A stretch of DNA of 64,000 nucleotides, taken from contig NZ_CANNGG010000003.1 of assembly GCF_947504135.1 (NCBI RefSeq), forward strand, positions 124,001 to 188,000, given 5' to 3'. This document shows, piece by piece, positions 1 through 9,641 of this stretch; position 1 is the first letter of the stretch, and each line of letters opens with the position of its first letter. Below the pieces are notes generated by a model that ran no database searches, was not told the origin of the DNA, and worked only from the letters and a program-made list of their open reading frames with translations. The position numbers were made by a program, and so were the translations under genes. The stretch is from an uncultured Tenacibaculum sp. Its GTDB lineage: Bacteria > Bacteroidota > Bacteroidia > Flavobacteriales > Flavobacteriaceae.

Positions 1-1
1 A

Positions 2-1048
2 GCATCAAGTGGACTTTCAATACAATATGCTATTTTAATGGGATTGATTGATGATGCTCTTGAAAACCATAAAGGGAAAGCTATTAAAATTGTAGTGCCT
101 CCAAACTGTTATGGTGGTACAAACGACCAAGCAAGACGTGTTGCTGCTTGTTTAAACAACGTAGACATTGTTGATTTGCCTGTTGATGGAGACAATGATA
201 TGGTAGAAAGTATCGATACCGTGTTAACCAACATTGCAGCACAAGATGCGATTCCGTATATCATTGCAGAAATTCCGACCAACCCAAGAGTAGAAGTACC
301 TAATCTTACCGATTTAAGAGATGTTTTGAGTAAAAAACGTACGACTCCTACTGGTGAAACAGCGGTTGATCCTGTGTTTATTTTAGATCAAACTTTTTGT
401 CCGAATGTTCACTTTTTAGGAGATACAGACATGTTAGCCAATATTAGAACTATTTCGTTTGCTAGTGGATCAAAATTCCCTAGTGGTGGAAAATGTACTG
501 CTGGATACTGTGTTGGAAATAAAACAACCAACGCATTAATCAAAAAAATAGAAAAGCACTTACACATTTGCGATAACGAGGCTACACCGCTTCAATACAA
601 AATATTAGCTGCACAAATGCCTTCGATGACGCAACGAATTAGTGATGCTTATAAAAACACGCGTGAGTTTGTAAACTTTATTCATGAAGTATTACCTGAT
701 GCTAAAATCAATTTTGTTTCAGAAGAACTAGCTGCGCAAGGATTTACACCATCAGTATTTTCGTTAGACCTTCCTACCAAAGGGAATACTGCGGAAGAAA
801 AAGAAGCCTATAAAAGAGCTTTAAACTTAAAGCTTATCAATTTAATGATTACTGAAATTCCGAATGAAAGTAAGTATTGTGTAAGCTACGGACAATTAAA
901 AGGTTGTTATTGGACGATTCCAGCAACCTCAACACAAGGAACCACCAAAGAAGGTGATAAAGATTATATTGCCCGTGTGGCACTATCTCCTAATATGGAT
1001 TTAGAGCTTCATAAAAAAGTTTTCTTAGACTTTGTAAAAGGTATTTAA
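2..1048 (+). CDS. Cys/Met-metabolism PLP-dependent enzyme, 5' end cut off by window edge
   Basis: The reading frame is open to the left edge, so the gene starts outside the window and the first ATG at 38 is internal. The visible 348 residues resemble the trans-sulfuration family (cystathionine gamma-synthase/beta-lyase fold). An SSGL stretch near the edge resembles the family's cofactor-pocket sequence, and a conserved FASGSKFPSGGK segment contains the lysine expected to hold pyridoxal phosphate. The gene ends with GI-stop and is followed by an intergenic palindromic repeat. The exact substrate cannot be told from this part. Flavobacteria carry long forms of this enzyme of unclear specificity, so family is fairly sure and reaction is not. 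Confidence 0.8.
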   Translation, partial: ASSGLSIQYAILMGLIDDALENHKGKAIKIVVPPNCYGGTNDQARRVAACLNNVDIVDLPVDGDNDMVESIDTVLTNIAAQDAIPYIIAEIPTNPRVEVPNLTDLRDVLSKKRTTPTGETAVDPVFILDQTFCPNVHFLGDTDMLANIRTISFASGSKFPSGGKCTAGYCVGNKTTNALIKKIEKHLHICDNEATPLQYKILAAQMPSMTQRISDAYKNTREFVNFIHEVLPDAKINFVSEELAAQGFTPSVFSLDLPTKGNTAEEKEAYKRALNLKLINLMITEIPNESKYCVSYGQLKGCYWTIPATSTQGTTKEGDKDYIARVALSPNMDLELHKKVFLDFVKGI

Positions 1049-1056
1049 GAATAATA

Positions 1057-1151
1057 AAACGTCATTTCGAAGTAGTCTACGACTGAGAAATCTTAACAAT
1101 GGGAGTTACTATCCTTAGTAAGACTTCTCGTTATCACTCGAAATGACGTTT
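1057..1151. repeat. Palindromic intergenic repeat, long hairpin
   Basis: A perfect 14-bp inverted repeat (AAACGTCATTTCGA at 1057-1070 and its complement at 1138-1151) encloses further self-complementary sequence (AGATTTCTCAGTC-like arms against CGAGAAGTCT). It sits between convergent genes. It resembles the GTCATTTCGA-type palindromes scattered between flavobacterial genes; it may also end transcription from both sides. A related but diverged element lies at 24790-24840. Confidence 0.75.
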
Positions 1152-1178
1152 ATTAATTACTTGTATTCTAACATCTCT

Positions 1179-2033
1179 CTAAAACCTCCAACACACTATA
1201 CGCGTTACCTTGTTTCCTTGGTGCATAGGAACTACTTTAAACTCTTTAACTCCTAATTTCTTACCTGAGTTCTGTAAACTTTCTACGTTTTCTTTTTTAG
1301 AAACCAAACTTGTAAACCATTTACTTACTTTCGGATATTTAGAACTCTCATATAAATAGGTATGCAAAAAAGCTTTTTCTCCACCTATATACCATAGCTC
1401 GTTTGAGTTCCCTGCAAAATTACGTACTGCATTGTTTCCTAAGTTTCTAGATTTTCTTCGGTTGGCTCCTCTCGCCTCTTCTGCCGATTTATAAAATGGA
1501 GGATTACACATAGTTATTGTAAAAGCATCTCCTTCTTCTATAATTTCTTCTAAGATATGTTCTTCTTTAAACTGTTGTCTTAATTCAACCTTATCAGTAA
1601 AACCATTATCATCTATAATATCTTGAGCATAATCTAACGAATCTAAATCGATATCGGTTGCTACAAAATTCCAATCGTATACTGCAATTCCCAACAAAGG
1701 ATAAATACAACTTGCCCCTGTACCAATATCTAACACCGTTACATTTTCCTCACCTGCAACTAAATCAGCTAAATGATGAATATAGTCCACTCTTCCTGGT
1801 ATTGGTGGACATAAATTCTCATCAGAAAAATTCCAATGTTTAATATTATAATGAGCTGTTAATAATGCCTTATTAAACTCTTTTACTGCTATTGGATCAG
1901 AAAAATCGATGGTTTCCTTCTCAAATTTTTCAATGATAAATTCAGAAAGTTTCGGGTACTTTTCTACTAATAGCGTGAAGTCGTATCCTTGGTTGTGTAT
2001 GTTTTTAGGATGTAATCCTTTTTTTGTGCTCAT
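1179..2033 (-). CDS. rlmF: 23S rRNA (adenine-1618 N6) methyltransferase RlmF
   Basis: A 284-residue protein of the RlmF/YbiN family, which methylates A1618 of 23S rRNA. It shows the LDIGTG S-adenosylmethionine loop (about residues 101-106) and the NPPF catalytic motif of N6-adenine methylases (177-180), followed by the family segment rich in GANRRKSRN. Length matches the family. Its ATG shares one base with the stop of bshC (TAATG), so it is the last gene of a three-gene leftward operon. Translational coupling is likely. Confidence 0.9.
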   Translation of the reverse strand: MSTKKGLHPKNIHNQGYDFTLLVEKYPKLSEFIIEKFEKETIDFSDPIAVKEFNKALLTAHYNIKHWNFSDENLCPPIPGRVDYIHHLADLVAGEENVTVLDIGTGASCIYPLLGIAVYDWNFVATDIDLDSLDYAQDIIDDNGFTDKVELRQQFKEEHILEEIIEEGDAFTITMCNPPFYKSAEEARGANRRKSRNLGNNAVRNFAGNSNELWYIGGEKAFLHTYLYESSKYPKVSKWFTSLVSKKENVESLQNSGKKLGVKEFKVVPMHQGNKVTRIVCWRF

Positions 2034-3628
2034 TAAAGTGTAATAAGGGTAAACTCTAATTGTAACGGATGTAAGTTTTCTTTTAGAATTGTTATGAAGT
2101 CTGCTCCATACTCTAAATAGAACTCAGAAAAATTACGTTGACGCTCTTCTAAACTTTGATTAGGCAATAATTCGTTTTGCAAAGCTACGATTCTTTCAAC
2201 CATTTCTTTTTGACGTCGTTTTTCTGCTCGTAACCATCTTTTTTCAAGGTTTTCTAACCCTTTAACCTGCTTTCTTTCTTGTGCATTTACAGCCCCTAAG
2301 AAAGAAACATCGGTTTTTTTAGCTAGCTCACGTAAATCATCAAATTGTTGTTGTAAAAACTGTTTTTTCTTGGTAAAATCTACCTTAGTATCGCCGTTAG
2401 CCAACACTTTTCTTGCTAGTAAGTCGTCTTGTTTTAAAAAGAGTTCTTCTTCTGAAACGTTTAGTTTTTCTAACTTACCTAACTGCTTTTCTGAAAGTAT
2501 TTGAGCTGAGTTTCTTAATAACAAAATAGGAAACGGAACATTTACTTTATCAAAATATGCCTTTAACTCTAACCAATACGCTAACTCTCCTCCTCCACCT
2601 ATGTAACATAAGTTCGGTAAAATTACCTCTTGGTATAGTGGACGCATAATTACGTTTGGCGAAAAACATTCTGGCTGACTATGTAAATGGTCTAAGATTT
2701 CATCCTTTGTCCAAGAAATATCTGTATTGTTTACTTTGTAAATTCCGTTTTCAAGAACAATACGTTCACGAATCCTATCGGTAATATAAAACAAGTTTAT
2801 CTCACGCGGATTTACTTGTATTTTATATGATTGTTCTAGTTCTGTAATTGTTTTCGAAACTTCTTTATAAGAAGTTTCATGTAACAAATCGTACTCTACA
2901 TAAGGTATTAACGCTCTTTTTAATTCTCTTTCGTCAGCATCTAAAATTACCAAACCATATTTTCCAAAAAGTTTGTCAGCTATATATCTGGTTGCATCTG
3001 CTAATGTTTTGTGCTGTAAATATCCTTTTTCAAAGAGTTCTTTTATTTGAATAGCATTTTTTGAACTTCCTAAATGTTCAGCAAATACTTCAAATACATC
3101 TTGTAACCCTTCGGTTGTAAAACGTCCTACAGGTCCTTTTTGGTCAGAGTTCCACTGTACTTTTTTTCCTTTAAAGTTAAAGAAGTTAATTTCTTCAAAA
3201 TCGTGATCTTCTGTTGCCATCCAATATACAGGTACAAAATTCTCATTAGGAAATTGCATTGATAAATGCTCGCACATGTTTATGGTTGATATAATTTTAT
3301 ACAGAAAATATAACGGTCCCGTAAACAAATTCAGCTGATGTCCTGTTGTTATTGTAAACGTATTCTCTTTTAGTAAACTTTCTATATTTTTTTGTGTCTC
3401 AAAAGATAAATCAACATCTTTGTATTGCTTTCTCAATACTTCAACCAGTCTTTTTCTTTGAGTACTCGATATAGGATTTTCTTTCTTTTCTTCTAGTTGC
3501 TTTTCAAAGTTTCGTAAACTCGGATAACGGTTATAAAAAGGTTGAATTTTTTCATCAGCCTTTAAATAGTCCTCCATTGTTTTAGAAAAGAATCCTGTGT
3601 TTTTATAAGGGATATTGGTTATGTTCAT
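2033..3628 (-). CDS. bshC: Bacillithiol biosynthesis cysteine-adding enzyme BshC
   Basis: A 531-residue BshC homologue, the putative ligase that adds cysteine to glucosaminyl-malate in the last step of bacillithiol synthesis. The family motif TTGHQLNLFTGPLYFLYK is near residue 95, and a GGGGELAYWLELK segment lies in the middle. The C-terminal part is rich in charged helices, as in the family's coiled coil. Start and stop overlap both neighbours by one base (TAATG), giving a compact operon. The deacetylase of the same pathway, BshB1, is encoded at 40876-41592, so the cell very likely makes bacillithiol. Confidence 0.92.
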   Translation of the reverse strand: MNITNIPYKNTGFFSKTMEDYLKADEKIQPFYNRYPSLRNFEKQLEEKKENPISSTQRKRLVEVLRKQYKDVDLSFETQKNIESLLKENTFTITTGHQLNLFTGPLYFLYKIISTINMCEHLSMQFPNENFVPVYWMATEDHDFEEINFFNFKGKKVQWNSDQKGPVGRFTTEGLQDVFEVFAEHLGSSKNAIQIKELFEKGYLQHKTLADATRYIADKLFGKYGLVILDADERELKRALIPYVEYDLLHETSYKEVSKTITELEQSYKIQVNPREINLFYITDRIRERIVLENGIYKVNNTDISWTKDEILDHLHSQPECFSPNVIMRPLYQEVILPNLCYIGGGGELAYWLELKAYFDKVNVPFPILLLRNSAQILSEKQLGKLEKLNVSEEELFLKQDDLLARKVLANGDTKVDFTKKKQFLQQQFDDLRELAKKTDVSFLGAVNAQERKQVKGLENLEKRWLRAEKRRQKEMVERIVALQNELLPNQSLEERQRNFSEFYLEYGADFITILKENLHPLQLEFTLITL

Positions 3629-4293
3629 TACTTATTAGCTCTTTGAAATAGTGTGTAAACATACGGACGTTCTCCTCCGTACGGATTTACAAATGTGTGA
3701 TTAAAACTGTTGACTAAAGCAAAATCGTTTCCTAATTTTTCTTGTAGCATTTCCGTATTGTAACGTTTTAATTGCAGTCCACAACATTTTTCTGCTCCGT
3801 CTAAAGCAAAAACAGCAATAATTACGAATCCGTCAACTTTTACAAGCTTCTTTAACAGGTTAAAATAGGCGTTTTGTTCTTCTTCTTTTAAAAAAAAATG
3901 TAGTACTGCTCTATCGTTCCAAACATCAACTTCTTCAAGATCTTGTAGTTGGGTTGAAGCCACTAAATTATCTGTTATAAAGTTAACTTTTGATGCACTT
4001 TCTCCTAATCGTTTTTTTACATCGGCTAGTGCTTTTTCAGATAAATCATTTGCTATTAAACCTGAATATCCATCGGCTACTAGCTCATCAATTAACATAG
4101 ACGAACCAACACCAACGTTTAAGATTTTAGCGTCTTTTGGTACGTTAGATTCCTTTAATAATTCAATAGTTTCTTTCGAACTTTCTTCGAACCATCCTAG
4201 TTTTTCAGTTGGATTTTTTACATAGGCTGCATTCCAGTGTTCTTTATAGTTAATTTCTCCCGGAATGTTACACTCACTCTCTTTTGTAGTCAT
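3628..4293 (-). CDS. Class I SAM-dependent methyltransferase
   Basis: A 221-residue methyltransferase with a class I fold: an ILNVGVGSS glycine-rich loop near residue 57 and an acidic NDLS segment after the second strand. A later WNDRAVLHFF stretch resembles thiopurine-type and small-molecule methylases. A GAEKCCGLQ segment near the C terminus carries a cysteine pair. It is the first gene of the leftward operon with bshC and rlmF; the TAATG overlap with bshC suggests coupled translation. The link to bacillithiol is only by position, and the substrate is unknown. Confidence 0.75.
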   Translation of the reverse strand: MTTKESECNIPGEINYKEHWNAAYVKNPTEKLGWFEESSKETIELLKESNVPKDAKILNVGVGSSMLIDELVADGYSGLIANDLSEKALADVKKRLGESASKVNFITDNLVASTQLQDLEEVDVWNDRAVLHFFLKEEEQNAYFNLLKKLVKVDGFVIIAVFALDGAEKCCGLQLKRYNTEMLQEKLGNDFALVNSFNHTFVNPYGGERPYVYTLFQRANK

Positions 4294-4414
4294 AGTTCAA
4301 AAATAGGAAAATTTAATCCTTTGTCGAAAACTTACCACACTTCTAACAGATTTTTAACTACATTCTTTTTTAAACCATCTATTTAGGTATTTTTACAGTT
4401 AGTAAATTACAATT

Positions 4415-6349
4415 ATGCAGTTTAAACATCCTGAGATTTTATATTTCTTAGTTTTTTTACTCATTCCTATTTTGGTACACCTGTTCCAACTACAGCGATT
4501 TGTAAAAGTTCCGTTTACCAATGTAGCTTTTTTACAAAAGTTAGTATTACAAACACGTAAAAGTTCTCGTATAAAAAAATGGCTGATTTTAACTACTCGT
4601 TTACTGCTACTCGCTGCCCTTATTTTTGCATTTGCTCAGCCATATTTTAGCAACCATAAAGCAAATGAAGAGCAACATTTTTTTATGTATCTTGATAATT
4701 CTTTAAGTACTAACGCTATTGGACAAAAAGGTAATTTATTACAAATTGCTACCCAAGAAATTATTGAAAACTCTACTGATAGAACAAGTTATTCTTTACT
4801 TACAAACGATCATTTTTACGCAAATAAAACAGCTTCTGAACTAAAAGAAGAGTTGTTAAAAACAACAAATACCGCAAAAAGTAGAGACCTTGCGGATGTT
4901 TTTTTAAAAATGACTAGTGAGCAAAAGTCTATAACTTCATCTACCAAAAACATTGTAATTTCTGATTTTCAAAATATTAAAAAAGAAGAAACTGACAATG
5001 CCCCTGAAAATACTTCTTTTGTAAAGTTAGTACCTGAACAAAAAAGCAACATTTCTATTGATAGTATTTTTGTAGATGACAATGGAAGTTCTAATTTCAA
5101 CGTACATATTGTTGTTAGAAATCAAGGAAATGCTAAAAATGACATTCCTATTGCTATATACAATAATGACAAGTTATTAAATAAACAAACCTTTAGTATT
5201 GAGGAAAACAAGACTACAGAGGTTACTTTTTCTGTTGTAAAAATCCCTGTGTTTTTAGGTAGAGTTGCTATTAATTTTAACGACACTTATGGGTTTGATA
5301 ATTCGTTTTATTTTACCATTAATGCTAACGAAAAAATTAATGTATTAGCAATTGGAGAATTAAATAACTTCTTACAGCGAATTTATACCAAAGAAGAGTT
5401 TAACTTTACTTCTTCTACGCTACAAAATGCCAACTATAATTTGATAGACAAGCAACATCTTATTGTATTAAATGAGTTGGAAAGTATTCCAGAAACACTT
5501 CTGAATAGTTTAGATAATTACACTAAAAAAGGTGGAAATCTTGTTATAATTCCAAATAAAGAATCAGCACTTTCTTCTTATAACAACTTTTTCGGAAAGC
5601 TAAATACAGGAAAGTTACTTTCTAAAAAGAATGATAGTTTAAAAGTTACTTCGATTAATTATAATCACCCTCTTTTAAAAAATGTTTTCGAAAAGAAAGT
5701 TGCTAACTTCCAATATCCGTTTGTGAAAACTTCTTTTAATTCAGAATTTAAGAATGCTAGTAACATTATTTCTTTTGAAAACAAACAAGGGTTTATTAAA
5801 CAGATTAATCTGCCAAATACTTCTATGTATTGGGTAGCAGCTCCTCTAAATAAAGACAATAGTAATTTTACCAACTCTCCTTTGATTGTACCTGTTTTTT
5901 ATAACATAGGAAAACAGAGTTTACAACTTTCTGAATTGTATTATACCATAGACAAACAAAACACTATTGATATTGATAAACAACTAGGTAAAGATGAAGT
6001 TTTAAGTATTGTTAGTAGCAAAGGTTCTTTTATTCCTTTGCAACAAACTTTTCAAAATAAAACACGTATTACAACTAAAGATCAACCTTTAGTTGCCGGC
6101 TTTTATCAAATACAGCAAGGAAATAATGTGCTTAGAAATGTTGCTTTTAATTATAACAAAAGTGAAAGTGCTTTAGATTTTTTAACATTTTCTGAAGCTA
6201 ATAATATGACTATATCTACTTCAGTTAAAAACACCTTGGAAAGTATTAATGATGAAAACAAAATTCAATGGCTTTGGAAATGGTTTTTGGGCTTAGCTAT
6301 TGTATCTTTGCTTTTAGAAATTTTGATTTTAAAATTCTTTAAACCATGA
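4415..6349 (+). CDS. BatA-domain membrane protein (aerotolerance regulator N-terminal type)
   Basis: A 644-residue inner-membrane protein. Residues about 1-80 form the BatA/aerotolerance N-terminal domain: a hydrophobic segment, a PILVHLFQLQR turn and a second hydrophobic segment. The body is a large extracytoplasmic region that begins with a von Willebrand A-like FMYLDNSLS strand. A last transmembrane helix lies near the C terminus. The stop overlaps the start of the next gene by 4 bp (ATGA). BatA-type proteins are linked to stress or cell-envelope functions; the exact role is unknown. The pairing with a dihydroorotase-like gene is common in Bacteroidota. Confidence 0.8.
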   Translation: MQFKHPEILYFLVFLLIPILVHLFQLQRFVKVPFTNVAFLQKLVLQTRKSSRIKKWLILTTRLLLLAALIFAFAQPYFSNHKANEEQHFFMYLDNSLSTNAIGQKGNLLQIATQEIIENSTDRTSYSLLTNDHFYANKTASELKEELLKTTNTAKSRDLADVFLKMTSEQKSITSSTKNIVISDFQNIKKEETDNAPENTSFVKLVPEQKSNISIDSIFVDDNGSSNFNVHIVVRNQGNAKNDIPIAIYNNDKLLNKQTFSIEENKTTEVTFSVVKIPVFLGRVAINFNDTYGFDNSFYFTINANEKINVLAIGELNNFLQRIYTKEEFNFTSSTLQNANYNLIDKQHLIVLNELESIPETLLNSLDNYTKKGGNLVIIPNKESALSSYNNFFGKLNTGKLLSKKNDSLKVTSINYNHPLLKNVFEKKVANFQYPFVKTSFNSEFKNASNIISFENKQGFIKQINLPNTSMYWVAAPLNKDNSNFTNSPLIVPVFYNIGKQSLQLSELYYTIDKQNTIDIDKQLGKDEVLSIVSSKGSFIPLQQTFQNKTRITTKDQPLVAGFYQIQQGNNVLRNVAFNYNKSESALDFLTFSEANNMTISTSVKNTLESINDENKIQWLWKWFLGLAIVSLLLEILILKFFKP

Positions 6350-7605
6350 CAACGCTGCTTAAATCGGCAACAATAATAGATGCTTCTAGTCCTTACCACC
6401 AACAAACTAAAGATATTTTAATTACCAACGGTATTATTACCAAAATTGACAACAACATTGCTAGTGAAGAAACTTATCAAGTTATAGAGCTTGAGAATCT
6501 TCATGTATCACCAGGTTGGTTTGATACGAGCGTTTCTTTTGGAGAACCTGGTTATGAAGAGCGAGAAACCTTGCAACATGGTGTTCAAGTGGCGGCTAAA
6601 AGTGGTTTTACACATGTAGCTATCAATCCAAATACCAATCCTGTTGTTGATAATAAATCAGCCATAGAGTTTTTAATTAATAAAGTAAACGGAGCGGCAA
6701 CCAGCATTCATCCTATTGGAGCCTTAACACAGCAAAGTAAAGGTGTTGAAATGTCTGAAATGTACGACATGCAACAATCGGGAGCTATTGCTTTTGGTGA
6801 TTATAACAAACCCGTTAGCAATGATAATTTGTTAAAGATAGTATTGTTATATGCTCAAAATTTTGACGGATTGGTACTAAGCTTTCCTAAAAACAATTTA
6901 ATTGCTGGTGAAGGTGTTGCTAATGAAGGAAAAAACAGTACGCTTTTAGGATTGAAAGGAATTCCTGCACTTGCAGAAGAAATCCAAATTTCTCGCGATT
7001 TATTTTTGTTAGAATACACAGGCGGAAAATTACACATCCCTACTATCTCAACTGCTAAGTCTGTTCAACTTATTAAAGAAGCAAAAGAAAAAGGCTTAGA
7101 TGTAACGTGTAGTGTTGCTGTACATAATTTAGTATTGACAGATGACGAGCTACATGGTTTTGAAGCTAATAAAAAAGTAAATCCTCCTCTACGTACAGAA
7201 GAAGATAGAAAAGCTTTAATACAAGGGGTAAAAGAAGGAGTTATTGATATAATTACATCAGATCATAATCCTATTGATATTGAACATAAAAAAGTAGAAT
7301 TTTCTACTGCAAAAGACGGTACTATTGGTTTAGAAAGTGCTTTTGGAGCGTTAAATACTGTATTAGATTTAGAAACTATCATCAACTGTTTATCTAACAA
7401 TCCTAGAAAACGTTTTAATGTTGAATTAGCTTCCATAAAAGAAGATGAAAAAGCTAGTTTGTCTATTTTTAATCCTGATGGAGCGTATACTTTCTCTAAG
7501 GAAAATATTGTTTCTACCTCGAAAAACAGTATCTTTCTAGGGAAAAAGCTAGAAGGAAAAGTTTATGGTATTTACAATAATAGTCAACTAATTTTAAACT
7601 CATAG
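6346..7605 (+). CDS. Dihydroorotase-like protein, probably catalytically inactive
   Basis: A 419-residue amidohydrolase-fold protein similar to class I dihydroorotase and to PyrC-prime pseudo-enzymes. The metal-binding DxHxHxREPG motif is changed: residues 60-69 read DTSVSFGEPG, so both histidines and the substrate-binding arginine are gone. The later histidine pair is also altered (LHIPTIST, residues 229-236), while the last aspartate in TSDHNP (D306) remains. Most likely it is a structural partner, as PyrC-prime is for aspartate transcarbamoylase in some bacteria. It overlaps the BatA gene by 4 bp and sits 4 bp before the next gene, so it is part of one operon. Confidence 0.85.
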   Translation: MTTLLKSATIIDASSPYHQQTKDILITNGIITKIDNNIASEETYQVIELENLHVSPGWFDTSVSFGEPGYEERETLQHGVQVAAKSGFTHVAINPNTNPVVDNKSAIEFLINKVNGAATSIHPIGALTQQSKGVEMSEMYDMQQSGAIAFGDYNKPVSNDNLLKIVLLYAQNFDGLVLSFPKNNLIAGEGVANEGKNSTLLGLKGIPALAEEIQISRDLFLLEYTGGKLHIPTISTAKSVQLIKEAKEKGLDVTCSVAVHNLVLTDDELHGFEANKKVNPPLRTEEDRKALIQGVKEGVIDIITSDHNPIDIEHKKVEFSTAKDGTIGLESAFGALNTVLDLETIINCLSNNPRKRFNVELASIKEDEKASLSIFNPDGAYTFSKENIVSTSKNSIFLGKKLEGKVYGIYNNSQLILNS

Positions 7606-7609
7606 AATC

Positions 7610-7936
7610 ATGGAAAATCTAACAGTAAACGAAGGAAAAACTGAAGCAATTATTAGCCACTTCACAATTATAGGACTTATCATAGCTTTCGTTTTAAACA
7701 TGAACAAAAAAAATGCTTTTGCTAGTTTTTACATTAGGCAAATGCTAGGGCTAAATATATTGTACATGGCGAATATGTGGATTGTTTATAAATATTTAGG
7801 AAATACAATAGGTTGGGCTGTAGGAGTACTATTATTTGTACTTTGGTTAATTAGCCTTTTAGCAGTTTTAAAAGGAGAAAAAAAGCTTGTACCAGTTGTT
7901 GGTGAACAATTTCAAAACCTATTTAAAGGAATTTAA
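7610..7936 (+). CDS. Small membrane protein, DUF4870/import-component-like
   Basis: A 108-residue protein with about three hydrophobic segments (near residues 18-32, 45-62 and 68-88) and short charged ends. The layout and the ASFYIRQMLGLNI segment match the DUF4870-like small membrane family common in Bacteroidota. Function is unknown. It lies in the BatA/dihydroorotase-like/esterase operon with gaps of only a few bases. Confidence 0.65.
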   Translation: MENLTVNEGKTEAIISHFTIIGLIIAFVLNMNKKNAFASFYIRQMLGLNILYMANMWIVYKYLGNTIGWAVGVLLFVLWLISLLAVLKGEKKLVPVVGEQFQNLFKGI

Positions 7937-7939
7937 TAC

Positions 7940-8578
7940 ATGAGTTTACAATACATTGTAAGAGAACCTAAAACCTCTAACGCTAACCCTCCGTTGTTAA
8001 TTTTATTACACGGATATGGTAGCAACGAACAAGATTTATTTTCATTTGCAGAAGAATTACCAGACGATTTATTAATTGTAAGCGCTAGAGCTCCTCACGA
8101 TATGGGCTATGGTGGTTATGCTTGGTATGCTATAAATTTTGATTCAATTAACGGTAAGTTCTCTGATTTAAAACAAGCAGCTGAATCAGTTGATAAGATT
8201 GCTTCTCTTATAGACGAAATCAAACAGAAATACAACACCAACCCTGATAAAACATTTTTATTAGGATTTAGCCAAGGAGCTATTTTAAGTTATGCGCTAA
8301 GTTTTAAATACCCTAACAAAGTACAACATGTAGTTGCTTTAAGCGGCTATATTAACGAAGAGTTATTACCTACTGAAATAGACAACTCTATTACAACAGA
8401 TTATTATATTTCTCACGGAACTGTAGATCAAGTTCTTCCTATAGATTGGGCACGTAAAGCTCCTATTATACTGAAAGACTTAAAGTTAAAAAATGAATAT
8501 TCAGAATACCCCGTAGGTCACGGAGTAGCTCCTCAAAACTTCTATAGTTTTAAAAACTGGATCGTGGAAAGACTATAA
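7940..8578 (+). CDS. Alpha/beta-hydrolase, phospholipase/carboxylesterase family
   Basis: A 212-residue serine hydrolase. It shows the oxyanion LLHGYGSNE strand (residues 23-30), the nucleophile elbow GFSQG with Ser111, an aspartate in HGTVDQVLP and a final histidine in VGHGVAP, which gives a complete triad. Length and motifs fit the small carboxylesterase family (EstB, acyl-protein thioesterase-like). It has no signal peptide, so it is probably cytoplasmic. It starts 4 bases after the preceding gene and is the last member of that operon. Confidence 0.85.
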   Translation: MSLQYIVREPKTSNANPPLLILLHGYGSNEQDLFSFAEELPDDLLIVSARAPHDMGYGGYAWYAINFDSINGKFSDLKQAAESVDKIASLIDEIKQKYNTNPDKTFLLGFSQGAILSYALSFKYPNKVQHVVALSGYINEELLPTEIDNSITTDYYISHGTVDQVLPIDWARKAPIILKDLKLKNEYSEYPVGHGVAPQNFYSFKNWIVERL

Positions 8579-8632
8579 ATTTTAACAGTTAAATTGATTA
8601 AATTTAATATTTTTGCAATCTAAAAAAATGGC

Positions 8633-9568
8633 ATGAGCAACATATTCAATCAAGATATATTATACTATTGGAGTGCTCCTTTCTTCATTTCAGTAATTTT
8701 AATTGAAATGTACTTTAGTTATAGAGCTAAAGCTAAAAACTACGATTTTAAAGACACAGCTACTAATGTTTACTTTGCTTTAGTTAACTTTAGCTTAGAT
8801 TTACTAATGAAGGTTGTTTCTTTTGCCATTATGGGGTTTTGTTACCAATACAGAATTATCGACTGGGAAGGTAACATGTCATGGGCATATTGGTTATTAG
8901 CTTTTATTGGTCAAGACTTTTTGTACTACATACACCATTATGTAGATCATCATTCACGATTTTTCTGGGCTGTACACGTAACGCATCACAACTCTGAATT
9001 TTACAACATTTCAACTGGTTTTAGATCTCCAGTTTTACAGCCTTTGTTTAGGTATATGTTCTTTTTACCGTTAGCTTTTCTAGGTGTTATGCCGTTGCAT
9101 ATTATGTTTGCATATGCCATGAATCAAAACTACGGAACCTTATGTCATACTAACTTTATTAAAAGTAAATTAGGTTGGTGGGGATATATTTTTGTAACTC
9201 CTTCTCATCACAGAGTGCATCATGCTTCAAATACCAAATACCTTGATAAAAATATGGGAATGGTCTTAATTATTTGGGATCGTATTTTTGGAACTTTTCA
9301 AGCTGAAGAGGATGAAACTGAATATGAAAAATTACGTTATGGTTTAACCAAACCATTAGAAGACAAGGGACCTATTAACATTATCTTCCATGAATGGAAA
9401 GAAATTTTTAACGACTTCTTTAAACGAAAAAAGAATTTACCTTTTACAACACGACTAAAATACGTGTTTATGCCCCCAGGATGGAGTCATGACGGTAGCA
9501 CTAAAACAAGTAGAGAATTACAAAAAGAACTTGCCTCCGCTACAGAAGTAATAAAACCTACAGAATAA
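8633..9568 (+). CDS. Sterol desaturase / fatty acid hydroxylase family membrane protein
   Basis: A 311-residue integral membrane di-iron enzyme. Histidine clusters match the superfamily: HH near residues 101-102, HH at 106-107, HVTHH at 115-119, and a later PSHHRVHHASN block. Hydrophobic helices lie at both sides. A TAATATTTTTG-like promoter lies about 30 bases upstream in the gap after the esterase gene. Substrate is unknown; in Bacteroidota such proteins act on lipids or carotenoids. A bidirectional terminator follows. Confidence 0.85.
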   Translation: MSNIFNQDILYYWSAPFFISVILIEMYFSYRAKAKNYDFKDTATNVYFALVNFSLDLLMKVVSFAIMGFCYQYRIIDWEGNMSWAYWLLAFIGQDFLYYIHHYVDHHSRFFWAVHVTHHNSEFYNISTGFRSPVLQPLFRYMFFLPLAFLGVMPLHIMFAYAMNQNYGTLCHTNFIKSKLGWWGYIFVTPSHHRVHHASNTKYLDKNMGMVLIIWDRIFGTFQAEEDETEYEKLRYGLTKPLEDKGPINIIFHEWKEIFNDFFKRKKNLPFTTRLKYVFMPPGWSHDGSTKTSRELQKELASATEVIKPTE

Positions 9569-9591
9569 TTTAGGGTAAGTCCACAAAAAAT

Positions 9592-9619
9592 AAAAGTCGA
9601 GTAAATACTCGACTTTTTT
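9592..9619. terminator. Bidirectional terminator between convergent genes
   Basis: Perfect 12-bp stem (AAAAGTCGAGTA, loop AA, TACTCGACTTTT) with A and T runs on the two sides, placed between the desaturase-type gene and bcp, which converge. Confidence 0.9.
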
Positions 9620-9641
9620 CTTTTATTAAATAGATATACTA

